DNA of 64,000 nucleotides. It comes from Neoarius graeffei. Its lineage: Eukaryota; Chordata; Actinopteri; Siluriformes; Ariidae. The first letter of the stretch is position 1, and each line of letters opens with the position of its first letter. The DNA lies in the NCBI RefSeq assembly GCF_027579695.1, contig NC_083596.1, positions 12,730,798 to 12,794,797 of the forward strand. The letters are read 5' to 3'. The notes beneath the pieces are model-generated. The model was not told the DNA's origin and searched no databases. It was given only the letters and a program-made list of their open reading frames with translations. Shown piece after piece: positions 42,863 through 55,339 of the stretch. Position numbers and translations under genes: made by a program.

Positions 42863-43110
42863 TGTGTCTGATCTGTGATCAGCCTCTACACAGATACATC
42901 AACCTCCTGGAGAAGCCGAGGGGGAAATATCAACCTCAAACTATTTATTAATAATTTAAAAGTCTACGTACAAATTACTACACGAGCAAAACAGTAGATG
43001 ACACCATTTTGGAACACGTGTGGGGCGGCGCTTCTTCTTCTTCTTTCAGGGTTAAACGCTTGACACACAGATTGTCTCATTCGCGCCCTCTACAGGTGGT
43101 GATCAAAATT
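42863..43110 (-). promoter_or_regulatory. Presumed ddx54 5' UTR and core promoter
   Basis: Upstream of the ATG lie a CACGTG E-box and an adjoining GGGGCGG GC-box near 43016-43029, then a pyrimidine run. There is no TATA box at a convincing distance. SINE-derived sequence begins by 43147, so the unique promoter side is under 300 bp. The call rests on position plus these motifs only. Confidence 0.4.
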
Positions 43111-43146
43111 ACACAGACTATGGTGAATGAAGCAAGGGCCACATTT

Positions 43147-43523
43147 CTCATCTCATCTCATTATCTGTAGCCGCTTTATCCTGTTCTACAGGGTCGCAGG
43201 CAAGCTGGAGCCTATCCCAGCTGACTACGGGCGAGAGGCGGGGTACACCCTGGACAAGTCGCCAGGTCATCACAGGGCTGACACATAGACACAGACAACC
43301 ATTCACACTCACATTCACACCTACGGTCAATTTAGAGTCACCAGTTAACCTAACCTGCATGTCTTTGGACTGTGGGGGAAGCCGGAGCACCCGGAGGAAA
43401 CCCACGCGGACACGGGGAGAACATGCAAACTCCACACAGAAAGGCCCTCGCCGGCCACGGGGCTCGAACCCAGACCTTCTTGCTGTGAGGCGACAGCGCT
43501 AACCACTACACCACCGTGCCGCC
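43147..43523 (-). repeat. tRNA-derived SINE, copy 3
   Basis: Full-length. Its head-side flank GGGCCACATTTCTATTTCC is shared with copies at 44797 and 53114. Confidence 0.88.
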
Positions 43524-43638
43524 CCGGGCCACATTTCTATTTCCTTTTATTATATCCTATTGTATAAACACAATATAACAATATAACATCTGGTCAGCTT
43601 CTGCCAAACAGTGCAAGAGTCAATATTGTTGCATTTAG

Positions 43639-44650
43639 GCTACGTTCACACTGCAGGCTGAAGTGACTCAAATCCGATCTTTTCGCCCATATGTGACCTG
43701 TATCCGATCTTTTATTGACAATATGAACGACACAGATCCGATTTTTTCAAATCCGACCCAGGCCGTTTGGATATGTGGTCCTAATTCCGATTCCTATCTG
43801 ATCTTTTCATATGCGACTTCAGTCTGAACTGCCAGGTCGCATTCATCCGACTTACACGTCATCAACAAGCCACAAACGTCACTATTCTGCGCTGAAGTAG
43901 GCGGCGGGTCTCTCAAAAAAAGTTACAACAACATGGCGCATAATCACGGGCGCAGATAGAGGGTGGGACTCGTCCCACCCAGATTTAAATTCACCTTGTT
44001 CGCCCCCCCCCCACTTATAGGGAGGAAAAAACGTCTATGCTGTCTTTCTTTGCATAAGGCAAACCTCACGGAAAAATCAGAAGACTAATTACCATTCGGT
44101 TTATTGAGGTGCACAGCAGTACATACATAGTTGCAACAACTCACATAAAACAAAGGCTGATATTCGGTTGGTTGAGCTGCGCAGACTGCACAGGTTGCGA
44201 GCTCGAGCTTGGTTGCTATGGTAACCCACAACAAGTTTGACAGGCATATCGGGGTTGGGGTTGGTTTGCTGGCAGCTTTGTCCCCCCCAGTTCAAAAAAC
44301 GTATCTGCGCCCCTGCGCATGACATCAATGCGAGGGACGCTTCGGGCTGTGAAGGTTCTGAATCTTCTCAATGGAAGGACGCAGAGGTTAGGGAGCTGAT
44401 TTCAAGCTAGATTGGATGGATCATACCGCAACCGGGCGGTTTTACTTCCGTAAACACTGGCCATGCTCACTGCGTGTGACGTCGTCGTATCCTGCAATGC
44501 GCATGCGGAACACTTTTAGGTCGCTTTTCATTCATACTGAGGATCACATACAAGTCGCATATATTTGTTAATGTGAACGACCTCACAAAAAAATCGGATT
44601 TCACAAAAAAATCGGAATTGAGCATTAAGCCTTGCAGTGTGAACATAGCA
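43639..44650. mobile_element. TIR DNA transposon (GCTACGTTCACACTGCA ends)
   Basis: Inverted ends GCTACGTTCACACTGCAGGC / GCCTTGCAGTGTGAACATAGC. Typical ATCCGATCTTTT-rich subterminal repeats. No transposase. The paralogous empty site is at about 45275. Confidence 0.75.
43949..44314. mobile_element. Nested MITE (GGGCGCAGATA ends)
   Basis: GGGCGCAGATAGAGG at the left and CGTATCTGCGCCC at the right are inverted. Contains a C10 run near 44005 and a C-run near 44281. Sits inside the previous element. Confidence 0.65.
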
Positions 44651-44796
44651 GAAGTCAATAAGTTGTTGATGTGGCATCCACATTTCACTGCTGAATGATA
44701 TTGCAGTGAATGTCCACAGGGTGGAGGCACAGGCAGACTAAAACAGATTATTTCAAACAAGCAGCTTGACATCACAATGTAATACAGACATCTCAT

Positions 44797-45163
44797 TCAT
44801 CTCATCTCATTATCTCTAGCCGCTTTATCCTTCTACAGGGTCGCGGGCAAGCTGGAGCCTATCCCAGCTGACTACAGGCGAGAGGCGGGGTACACCCTGG
44901 ACAAGTCGCCAGGTCATCACAGGGCTGACACATAGACACAGACAACCATTCACACTCACATTCACACCTACGGTCAATTTAGAGTCACCAGTTAACCTAA
45001 CCTGCATGTCTTTGGACTGTGGGGGAAACCGGAGCACCCGGAGGAAACCCACACGGACAACATGCAAACTCCACACAGAAAGGCCCTCGCCGGCCACGGG
45101 GCTCGAACCCAGACCTTCTTGCTGTGAGGCGACAGCGCTAACCACTACACCACCGTGCTGCCC
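44797..45163 (-). repeat. tRNA-derived SINE, copy 4
   Basis: Full-length with a short deletion (ACACGGACAACATG) relative to the others; part of the duplicated block. Confidence 0.88.
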
Positions 45164-45397
45164 CAGGCCACATTTCTATTTCCTTTTATTATATCCTATT
45201 GTATAAACACAATATAACAATATAACATCTGGTCAGCTTCTGCCAAACAGTGCAAGAGTCAATATTGTTGCATTTAGTCAATAAGTTGTTGATGTGGCAT
45301 CCACATTTCACTGCTGAATGATATTGCAGTGAATGTCCACAGGGTGGAGGCACAGGCAGACTAAAACAGATTATTTCAAACAAGCAGCTTGACATCA

Positions 45398-45432
45398 AAA
45401 TGTAATACAGACATCAAAATGTAATACAGACT

Positions 45433-45479
<47 letters not shown>

Positions 45480-45575
45480 CAGCATGACATCAAAATGTAA
45501 TACAGACTGGAAGAAGAAGAAGAAGAAGAAGAAGAAGAAGAAGAAGAAGCTTGCCATCAAAATGTAATACAGACT

Positions 45576-45615
<40 letters not shown>

Positions 45616-45645
45616 GCAGCTTGCCATCAAAATGTAACACAGACT

Positions 45646-45676
<31 letters not shown>

Positions 45677-45706
45677 GTAGCTTGCCATCAAAATGTAATA
45701 CAGACT

Positions 45707-45752
<46 letters not shown>

Positions 45753-45781
45753 GCAGCTTGCCATCAAAATGTAATACAGAC

Positions 45782-45823
<42 letters not shown>

Positions 45824-45824
45824 C
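45398..45824. repeat. Minisatellite with embedded trinucleotide runs
   Basis: A core containing CATCAAAATGTAATACAGAC is repeated six times or more, each followed by a trinucleotide run: (TAA)n at 45436, 45576, 45647, 45708 and 45783, but (GAA)n at about 45511-45549. Confidence 0.9.
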
Positions 45825-45833
45825 TGCCTACTG

Positions 45834-46076
45834 TACACTCTCAGAAAATAAAGCATATTATTGTACCTTTAGGGGTACAATGGCTTGTCACTGGGGCAGT
45901 ACTCTCTAACGTACTTATTTGTACCCTTTATATACTGCTCAGGAACAAAATTTGGCCCTAAAAAGGCACACACAGTTACCTTGAGGTCCAATAATAAACC
46001 CTAGAGGTACATTAGTGTAGATTGTACCTTGGGGGACAGACATGGACTCCTTCTGTATCCCTATTTCTGACAGTGC
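45834..46076. mobile_element. MITE, third copy of the 13341 family
   Basis: Ends CACTCTCAGAAAATAAAG / CTATTTCTGACAGTG are inverted. Internal GGGGCAGTACTCTCTAACGT matches the other copies. Confidence 0.75.
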
Positions 46077-47250
46077 AGTTTATAAGTTAAATATATACAT
46101 TCAGAATCAATGGTCCAATCACATATTCACATAATGTAAAATAAATCACATTCCCCCAGACCTTCACTTTATTTTCACATCATTGTATCAATATAAGCTT
46201 TCTAAACTCTCCTGAAATACATTTTATTATTTTTTCAATACATTTTGGAATAAGACTGAGTTGGACATTTGACCATTTCTTATTTGTATATTTAAAATAG
46301 ACAGTCAGTCATTCACCTAAAATAAATAAGGCAAAGGTATGCATACTCGTGGGGTTTTTTAATGAAAAAAGGAAAAATACATGTGTTTTGTAATTTAGCC
46401 ACATGAATGAAATGTCTGTGCATCCTACATGACAGCTAAAACTTTAAAACCTGAAAAATAAAAATCAACAGAAGCATGTTTCAGAAAGTCGTTTTTATTT
46501 ATTTATTTTTGCCACAAACCTCTCACATGAACTCTTTAGCATGAACCCTTTAGCATGAACTCTTTAACAAACTTCATGTTAAAACTGTTTAAAATGTTAT
46601 AATCACGTTGTCTGTTATCACCCAAATGAGGATGGGTTCCCTTTTGAGTCTGGTTCCTCTCGAGGTTTCTTCCTCATGTCGTCTGAAGGAGTTTTTCCTT
46701 GCCACTGTCGCCACAGGTTTGCTCATTGGGGATAGATTAGGGATAAAATTAGCTCATGTTTAAAGTCATTCAAATTCTGTAAAGCCGCTTTGTGACAATG
46801 TCTATTGTTAAAAGCGCTATAGAAATAAACTTGACTTGAATTCCAGACCTGGTATGAAGGACAAAGAGTACGCCATCTGGCAAAGTTATAACATGTAGGA
46901 TATTAGAGAATATTTCAAATTTTTTACTACAGTACTTACAAACATTTATAAACCTAATACTCTACATACAATGCATTAGATTTCTGTGGTTTTCATTTTT
47001 GTCCAAAGGGCATGGAAATGTTTCCATGCACCTGTAATACTTACCAGGATTTCAATACCTAACCAATATTAGGCCTGTTAATGAAAGGCCTGTTAATAAG
47101 ACCTGTATTATACGTTATATGTTTGTTAAAAAAATCTTTCATAGGAAACAAAAAACTGTTGTTAATAAATAAAATACATTATAGTTGTATTTTAGTTGGA
47201 AAAACTGGAAGAACAAATGGAGGTAAAATATACAGGTCATATATATGTTA
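46077..47250. other. Intergenic, otherwise featureless
   Basis: Apart from the retroelement tail at 46598-46848 I see only AT-rich sequence and a short direct repeat of ATGAACTCTTTAGCATGAAC near 46528-46566. Confidence 0.35.
46598..46848 (+). repeat. Non-LTR or SINE 3' tail
   Basis: AGGTTTCTTCCTCATGTCGT... GGGATAGATTAGGG... AAAAGCGCTATAGAAATAAA... CTTGACTTGAA is a widespread fish retroelement tail with a short terminal repeat. The parent family is not certain. Confidence 0.55.
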
Positions 47251-48299
<1,049 letters not shown>

Positions 48300-48303
48300 T
48301 ATA

Positions 48304-48305
48304 CT

Positions 48306-48403
<98 letters not shown>
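48304..48403. repeat. (TAGA)n microsatellite
   Basis: About 25 perfect units, the reverse complement of the array 190 bp to the left. Confidence 0.95.
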
Positions 48404-48545
48404 CTAGCTTACAACTCTGTCGCAAACCTGTGACATTACCAGGAAACAGAAATGTGAAATATTCACATATTTTGTCCAAAACAAAATCAGTATATAATCA
48501 ATATTAGCAAATAATAAGAGAACCCAAGGTAAAACCTTATACTTA

Positions 48546-48727
48546 TGGGGAAGCCATGGCCTAGTGGTTAGAGAAGCAGCTTTGGGACCAAAAGGTTGCT
48601 AGTTTGATTCCCTGGACCAGCAGGAATGGCTGATGTGCCCTTGAGCAAGGCACCTAGCCCCCAGGCTGCTCTGGGTATGTTGTACGTCACTCAGGATAAG
48701 AGCGTCTGCTAAATGCCTGTAATGTAA
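48546..48727 (+). repeat. Second-family SINE (GGGGAAGCCATGGCC)
   Basis: Head AGTGGTTAGAGAAGCAGC, box B-like GTTTGATTCC, tail GATAAGAGCGTCTGCTAAAT ending in TGTAATGTAA. Confidence 0.85.
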
Positions 48728-49920
48728 CGGCCAGTTATATTATAAGAGTGGCCACCGAAAGCTTGGAAGAAGACATGGAGCCATGAAACTCTTTGAACAG
48801 TCCATTTTTTTATTGTATATACTATTTCCTTTCTTCTGTGCCTCAGCTTCCCTCCTGAAATCCCTTTTCTTGCAACTTCATCAAGAATTCCGGACACTGC
48901 ACTATACAGCTGTCGCTCTTCTGCGAAGGGATTAAAAATGGGCTTTCAAAGAGTGTCTGTGTGACGTTCGATAAGGAAGAAAGCTTCTTAAAAGATGGTT
49001 TTGCATTTCAGAACCACAACTCAACCGCCTTCAACCTCTGAGGCAAAAGCTCACTGCGCTTGGACGTTAGCATATCAGTTTCCCTTCACTTGAAAAGTCA
49101 CACAAGCCTTGAGACATTTTGTTGACTTACTAATTTCTCGTGAACACCAGGCATACCTCGTATAACTGACATATTTTTACAAGTTTATCCAACTCTATCA
49201 CCTCCTAGCAATCTACATTACGTGTAAAGATGGTAAACCGGATTTCACTCCTAAGACTAGTGCATCTCACTGACGGTGTAATGGTTTGTGACAGGGTTTA
49301 GGGGATAAAATGCCATTTTCACACAGCGTACTCTCTGAGTAGAATATTAATAAGGATTTCAAAAGCCTTCAGCTCAACTCCTACTGTTCCTCATCACTTC
49401 ACATTCACAGTCTCTCTTTACAGCAGAGAATAAGGACACAGGAATCAACAGGAAGCCTTTCTGCTGTTACTTAACCATGGCCTAAAAAGAAATAAAGCCA
49501 TCCTGAGTGAAATATATCACTATCCTTGTAAACATGTCTGTTATTATGAGGGAGACTCGTGGGCAATCATGTATCGAGCACGACCATATGTTGCTTCAGG
49601 GCAGAGAGAGAGTGGGAGCTTACTGCAAAGCTTGACTTATCCACAGCATTATGGACTCTAAGAAAGGATTTAGTCTTTAATTCTTGATTAGATAGAATGT
49701 CTGTACTGACTGAAAAGCTGAGGGGTATGATGAAGAGATGGAACCTGCTCGACACGAGCACATCACCACCAGATGAAATCAGACAGTGTGGTAGCTGCCA
49801 CCATTGAAATTAGCTTTGCCATCCAATTCTGATCACATCTCTGTGATAGGTTTGTTACTCCGGTGTAATTAATAAACATTAAATGCATCCTATAATGTAT
49901 ATTAAACATATTCCTTCAGT
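48728..49920. other. Intergenic, no gene recognised
   Basis: No conserved frame, repeat or RNA gene is visible; composition is ordinary for the window. Confidence 0.35.
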
Positions 49921-49927
49921 ACTATAC

Positions 49928-50290
49928 AATAGGACCATGAGCTAGCCTAGTGGTTAGTGTGTCCGCCTCTCAACCGGGAGATTGTGAGCTCTACTCGAAG
50001 TTGGGTGATACCAAAGACCGTCATAAAAATGGTACCTATGGCCATCTGGCAAGGCAAGCTGTAATACAGATACGAATAGGGAGTCAAACTCTTGCGGTTA
50101 CCAGAGGACTGGCCCCCACTGTAACCCTAGCTATATATATGATAGGCGAGAGGCCGAGGGCTACTGAAATGGATATCGGCACCACACCCATGTACCTCAA
50201 GAGTTGGTTAGTACTGTGACAGGAGACTGCCTGGGAAGACCAGATCCTGGCACAGGAGGGACTTTGACTTTTTTGGACTATCCAATAAAG
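49928..50290 (+). repeat. Third tRNA-derived SINE family
   Basis: Head GAGCTAGCCTAGTGGTTAGT GTGTCCGCCTCTCAACC with a decayed box B (TTGTGAGCTCTAC); body ATACCAAAGACCGTCATAAA, GTTACCAGAGGACTGGCCCC. The short open frame inside is not a gene. Confidence 0.75.
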
Positions 50291-50371
50291 TAAATGTAAA
50301 ATAAATGTAATATTATTATATCTCCAGTAATTTTGCACCAAGAAACAAGTCAGATATTTGTCACATATATT

Positions 50372-50790
50372 CTATCCACATTCACTGGATATGAGCAATC
50401 GCGCTCTGATTGGCCACTCTACTACTAAGCTATCAGCTCATATACCGTGAGTAGAGAAAAACAAAATGGCATTGTGTTGCTCATTCAACAGAAAACAAAA
50501 CCCCCAAAAATACAAAAAAGCAACAAAATATGGAATAAAAGTATTTAATGGTAAGAACGTATCTTTTTTATTTTTCAAGAATTATTATTATAGCATTTTT
50601 CACAAATTGCTCCTGTCATTTCGTGGGTTTGCTTACATTCTAAGTGGAAATTATTTTGTCTGACATTTTGTATAAAGTTTTTATTTATCGAATTTGCAAA
50701 AATAAAAAATGCTCTGTTTCTCAAAATCCAGTGATATGGTGCTACGCGCCTCATCAGCTATCAGCTCATGTACGGCTCAATTTCGTGGAA
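50372..50790 (+). mobile_element. Crypton-like family copy 6
   Basis: Left terminal repeat, degraded exon 1 (ATGGCATTGTGTTGC, then GTATTTAATG and GTAAGAACG) and the right palindromic block, shortened. Confidence 0.7.
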
Positions 50791-50801
50791 GAGCTGTTTT
50801 T

Positions 50802-50802
<1 letters not shown>

Positions 50803-50879
<77 letters not shown>
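50803..50879. repeat. (GATA)n microsatellite
   Basis: About 19 units, ending in a short GT run. Confidence 0.95.
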
Positions 50880-51094
50880 GTGTGTGTGTTCATTTTACTC
50901 TTCTGTCAAACATACCACAGGAGTAAGGAATAACACCAGTCAGTCTCGGGGTGTGGTCATATACATGGCACAGGGTGGCAGCTGCCACCCCTATAATAAA
51001 CTTGCTTTCCATTTACTGTGACCTGCAGTCACACACCTAAGAGGTTTATTACTCTTATATAATCGATATAATGAATCATTTATCTGTCTGTTTG

Positions 51095-51262
51095 GAGTTT
51101 CTGTGCATGTTCCCTCCATATCTGCATTGGTTTCTTCTGGGTTCTCTGGTTTCCTCCCACCTCCTAAAAACATGCCACTAGGTGGATTGGCTATGCTAAA
51201 TTGTGTAAATGTGTATGTGTAGATGGTGCCCTTATGACATCCTGGCATCTGATTCAGGGTGT
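51095..51262 (+). repeat. Diverged L2-like tail
   Basis: GGTTTCTTCTGGGTTCTCTG... CATGCCACTAGGTGGATTGG... GATGGTGCCC is the common fish L2/SINE tail, without the terminal repeat. Confidence 0.6.
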
Positions 51263-51790
51263 ATTCTCAGCTTTCTCACCATAACTTAAGCAGTGCAACA
51301 CAAAAGCATTCGTCCTATCATTGGGCAATTGTAAGTTTGAATCCCAATGATGCCACGGAGATGGCATACTCTCTCACACCTGCAATCAGAATAACACTAG
51401 CCAATCACAGGCATCTGTGAGCTCATGTATTCGGTCGAGGGTGGATAGTGCCCTTTGAGTGTGTTATGCTGTTCGAAAACTCTTCATGTGACTTGGAGGA
51501 ATCGTGTTAGTCTTCACGTGTAAGTTTTCACCCTCCCTGGTTGGTATAGCTGCATGTTGTATGACAGGGGAGAGCTGGCTGGTGAGTGGAAACTGGTATG
51601 AAGATGTGGAGAAAAATGGAGAAAAAAAGACTTGCCATTCCAATTACTATCCAATCTCAGTCCTGAATCAGACATCTGAGAAGGTTGCTAGTCCAAATGC
51701 ATGATTGTTTGGGTGTTAATTCAGCACTAGGGATAATGCTTTGGAGGTAGTGTTGAGGTGATGCCAAGGTTGAGTAGAGGTGGTGTCGAG

Positions 51791-52600
51791 GTGATGCAGG
51801 GAAGCCATGGCCTGGTTAGAGAAGCAGCTTTGGGACCAAAAGGTTGCTGGTTCGATTCCCTGGACCAGCAGAAATGGCTGAAGTGCCCTTGAGCAAGGCA
51901 CCTACTCTCCAACTGCCCCCCAGGCAGCTCTGGATATGTTGTATGTCGCTCTGGATAAGCATGCCTCCTAAATGTCATTAATGGAGTTGGTGTTCAGGTG
52001 ATGCAGGGAAGACATGGCCTGGTTAGAGAAGCAGCTTTGGGACCAAAAGGTTGCTGGTTTGATTCCCTGGACCAGCAGAAATGGCTAAAGTGCCCTTGAG
52101 CAAGGCAACTAATCCCCAACTGCCCTCCAGGCTTCTCTGGGTACGTTGTATGTCGCTCTGGATAAGAGCGTCTCCTAAATGTCATTAATGGAGATGGTGT
52201 TCAGGTGATGCAGGGAAGCCATGGCCTGGTTAGAGAAGCAGCTTTGGGACCAAAAGGTGGCTGGTTCGATTCCCTGGACCAGAAGAAATGGCTGAAGTGC
52301 CCTTGAGCAAGGCACCTAACCCCTCAGGCTGCTCTGGGTATGTTGTATGTCGCTCTGGATAAGAGCGTCTCCTAAATGTCATTAATGGAGTTGGTGTTCA
52401 GGTGATGCAGGGAAGACATGGCCTGGTTAGAGAAGCAGCTTTGGGACCAAAAGGTTGCCGGTTCGATTCCGTGGACCAGAAGAAATGGCTGAAGTGCCCT
52501 TGAGCAAGGCACCTAACCCCTCAGGCTGCTCTGGGTATGTTGTATGTCACTCTGGATAAGAGTGTCTCCTAAATGTCATTAATGTAAAGTAATGTGAAGG
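51791..52600 (+). repeat. Tandem array of second-family SINE units (4 units, about 207 bp)
   Basis: Units start at 51791, 51998, 52205 and 52402, each GTGATGCAGGGAAG... TTAGAGAAGCAGCTTTGGGA... GATAAG... TCCTAAATGTCATTAATG. The linker GGTGTTCAG between units is also repeated, so the array grew by tandem duplication, not by separate insertions. Confidence 0.92.
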
Positions 52601-52779
52601 TGGTGCCATTCCTTCTTGCGCCCATGCGCCTCTCCATATCAGTGGATGTCTCCATGTCAGTCAGACATTTCTGTATCTTCCGTGCCTCTTTCTCTTTCTC
52701 ATGAGCGACTCGGTTGATCAAAAATTCCAGCATATTAGTGTTATTGTTGAAGTGTTTCTCGCCCCCACCCCACCCCACC

Positions 52780-52972
52780 CCACTCCACTATTTTTTTTCC
52801 TCACGCGTTCAGCTCAGCCTGCGTCGTGGCGCGCGCTCACAGCTCGCGCTAAACGGAACAGCCTCGGCGCGCTTCATGGACTAATTCTGACCGGAAGTGA
52901 GTGACTGGTCCAAAGGTTCTTTTGCGGTAAACTTCCGGCCCAAACGGACAAGACCTGAACAGAGCTGCATCC
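52780..52972 (+). promoter_or_regulatory. CpG-rich presumed promoter and 5' UTR of the Ly6-like gene
   Basis: Dense CG dinucleotides (GCGCGCGCTC, CTCGGCGCGC) in an otherwise CpG-poor window, placed directly before the signal-peptide exon. No TATA box is seen. Inference from composition and position. Confidence 0.4.
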
Positions 52973-53042
52973 ATGACTTTACACACTTGGCTGCTGTCCG
53001 GGTTTGGATTCATTTTGACGTCCGCGCTCTTCACTGTACAGG
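52973..53042 (+). CDS. Ly6/uPAR-like three-finger protein, exon 1 (signal peptide)
   Basis: ATG at 52973 opens MTLHTWLLSG followed by a hydrophobic run ending in TVQ, a typical 20-24 residue signal peptide. It ends one base into a codon before a GTGAGT donor. The exon sits at the end of a CpG-rich stretch (about 52800-52970), consistent with a promoter. Phase 1 after the signal peptide is the classical layout of Ly6/uPAR genes and matches exon 2. The protein would be secreted or GPI-anchored; the C-terminus is outside the window. Confidence 0.65.
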
Positions 53043-53113
53043 GTGAGTGATGAACAAACAAACAAACAAACACAATCACATTGCTATAGAAAACAAGCAT
53101 TTATAAATTCTAT

Positions 53114-53493
53114 TTCATCTCATCTCATCATCTCTAGCCGCTTTATCCTTCTACAGGGTCGCAGGCAAGCTGGAGCCTATCCCAGCTGACTACGGGCGAA
53201 AGGCGGGGTACACCCTGGACAAGTCGCCAGGTCATCACAGGGCTGACACATAGACACAGACAACCATTCACACTCACACTCACACCTACGGTCAATTTAG
53301 AGTCACCAGTTAACCTAACCTGCATGTCTTTGGACTGTGGGGGAAACCGGAGCACCCGGAGGAAACCCACGCGGACACGGGGAGAACATGCAAACTCCAC
53401 ACAGAAAGGCCCTCGCCGGCCCCGGGGCTCGAACCCAGGACCTTCTTGCTGTGAGGCGACAGCGCTAACCACTACACCACCGTGCCGCCCCGG
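53114..53493 (-). repeat. tRNA-derived SINE, copy 5
   Basis: Full-length; followed by GGGCCACATTTCTATTTCC as in copies 3 and 4. Faces copy 6 across about 85 bp. Confidence 0.9.
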
Positions 53494-53578
53494 GCCACAT
53501 TTCTATTTCCTTTTATTATATCCTATATTATATTATATCTATTATTTATTGCTTATTTATAATTTAAATAATTATATT

Positions 53579-53950
53579 GGGCGGCACGGTGGTGTAGTGG
53601 TTAGCGCTGTCGCCTCACAGCAAGAAGGTCCTGGGTTCGAGCCCCGGGGCCGGCGAGGGCCTTTCTGTGCGGAGTTTGCATGTTCTCCCCGTGTCCGCGT
53701 GGGTTTCCTCCGGGTGCTCCGGTTTCCCCCACAGCCCAAAGACATGCAGGTTAGGTTAACTGGTGACTCTAAATTGACCGTAGGTGTGAGTGTGAATGGT
53801 TGTCTGTGTCTATGTGTCAGCCCTGTGATGACCTGGCGACTTGTCCAGGGTGTACCCCGCCTTTCGCCCGTAGTCAGCTGGGATAGGCTCCAGCTTGCCT
53901 GTGACCCTGTAGAAGGATAAAGCGGCTAGAGATAATGAGATGAGATGAGA
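53579..53950 (+). repeat. tRNA-derived SINE, copy 6
   Basis: Full-length, opposite orientation to copy 5; tail GAGATGAGATG runs into (AT)n at 53951-53975. Confidence 0.9.
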
Positions 53951-54159
53951 TATATATATATATATATATATATATCCCTATATACACACACCTCCCCATA
54001 CATACATACATACCTACATACGTACACCCATATAAAATATATCTGTTATAAGCATACACCTTCACATACAGTACGCATGCACAACACATGCACACAGACA
54101 CGAAAAGTAACAGAAAAGTGTTCTCATAACACTTAGTGCTACCCATCACCTCCCTCAAG

Positions 54160-54240
54160 GTGGTTCGAGTCCCACCTTAGTGGTTAGCACTGTCGCCTTG
54201 CAGCCAGAAGGTCCTGGGTTCGAGCCCAGCAGCCGGCGAA
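54160..54240 (+). repeat. SINE head fragment
   Basis: TTAGTGGTTAGCACTGTCGC... GGTCCTGGGTTCGAGCCC, then lost. Contains box A- and box B-like elements only. Confidence 0.75.
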
Positions 54241-55339
54241 GAAATATACTATTGAAAATATGAATATACTTTAAATACAATAAAGTACATTTATTTTTCA
54301 CCAGGGTTGCCACGTCTGCTGATGATGTCACTAACAGTGCAGCAGTAACCATTTCGAACTAGGAAGTGGAATTTTATGTTCAGGACACAAACAGAATGAG
54401 ACACACAGCGAAACATTCCAGTGCCTCTGCAAAATATCAGAACTAACTGTTGTATAATATGATTATAACGAGTGCTTACTTCAAGAAAGCATGTTTCTCG
54501 AGAGGTGCTTCTTGTTACCTTGAGGCTTCACATTGCTTTAAACATTTTTTTTTTTTCACCCTAGAGCATTTAACAGGGATTAATGAGCTTTGGAAATCTG
54601 TCTGAAAGCTTTTGGTGTGATGATTTAATGGAGTGGTAAAGCGATTTAAAAGGATGAAGAGTATAATTCTGACTGGTACAAAACAATAATAACTTAATGT
54701 TTAGTCCACAAGACATAAGGGGTTATGAGCAGGTGTGAAGGCACACAAACCTACAGTCCTTTTAGAGCTAAAGGAGCAATGCTGATTGCATTCTAACCCG
54801 TCGGTATGATGAGAGTCTTGGGGAGTGGTTTGAAAATGATATATAGGAATTTACACTGCAAAAATAATGCTATTTTATTTGACTTCACCCACTCCGTCAG
54901 AGGATCCAGTATGACCAAATAATGACATACAGATGTAAAAGAAGAAATAGAAAATTAAACACTTGGGGTTATGCAGTTATAGGAAAATAATCAACAATGT
55001 GGCAGTGTAATGCAGCTCAGTCATTAGCAAACTTAGTGTGAACATTCCAAGGTGGATTATTTTCCAATGACAGCTTCTAGACCTCAGGAAATGTGTTACC
55101 AACTGTTTTGTAGAAGCCATACTTTTTATCCATTTTTAGGAACGTTTCATGATGTGGAATGTCTGTGGAATGAGTTCGCTATAGCAGCTACAAACAGTCA
55201 TTCTGTCTGAAATACACCGACTGTTTAAAAGTGCTGACGCTGGAGACTCCTTCTCCTTCCAGAAATAAATGTGTGCTCACGAAAACTTGACTATATCAAA
55301 AAATTAATCCATTAATGTTAGCAAATCCCTGTATAAGTA
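54241..55339. other. Intron of the Ly6-like gene, mostly unannotated
   Basis: 55190-55320 resembles 36980-37080 (GGAGACTCCTTC block) and belongs to the GTTGAATTC repeat family whose right end appears at 57025-57075. Nothing else recognised. Confidence 0.35.

Larger units (their letters stand above)
43524..45445. repeat. Local segmental duplication, one unit carrying a transposon
   Basis: 43524-43638 plus 44651-44795 correspond to the continuous 45164-45445 (shared TATAACATCTGGTCAGCTTC, GTCAATAAGTTGTTGATGTG). The first unit is split by the element at 43639-44650. SINEs at 43147 and 44797 belong to the same duplicated block. Confidence 0.8.

Noticed and set aside
49950-50219. An 89-codon plus-strand frame
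   Set aside because: It lies wholly within a third-family SINE.
51791-52600. A CRISPR-like direct-repeat array
   Set aside because: Units are about 207 bp and SINE-derived, without short repeats separated by unique spacers; the DNA is eukaryotic.
53324-53920. A 198-codon frame and the similar ones at 12369, 18956, 43148, 44825, 53143 and 60477
   Set aside because: All read through SINE copies; the same peptides recur because the SINE repeats, and there is no independent gene.
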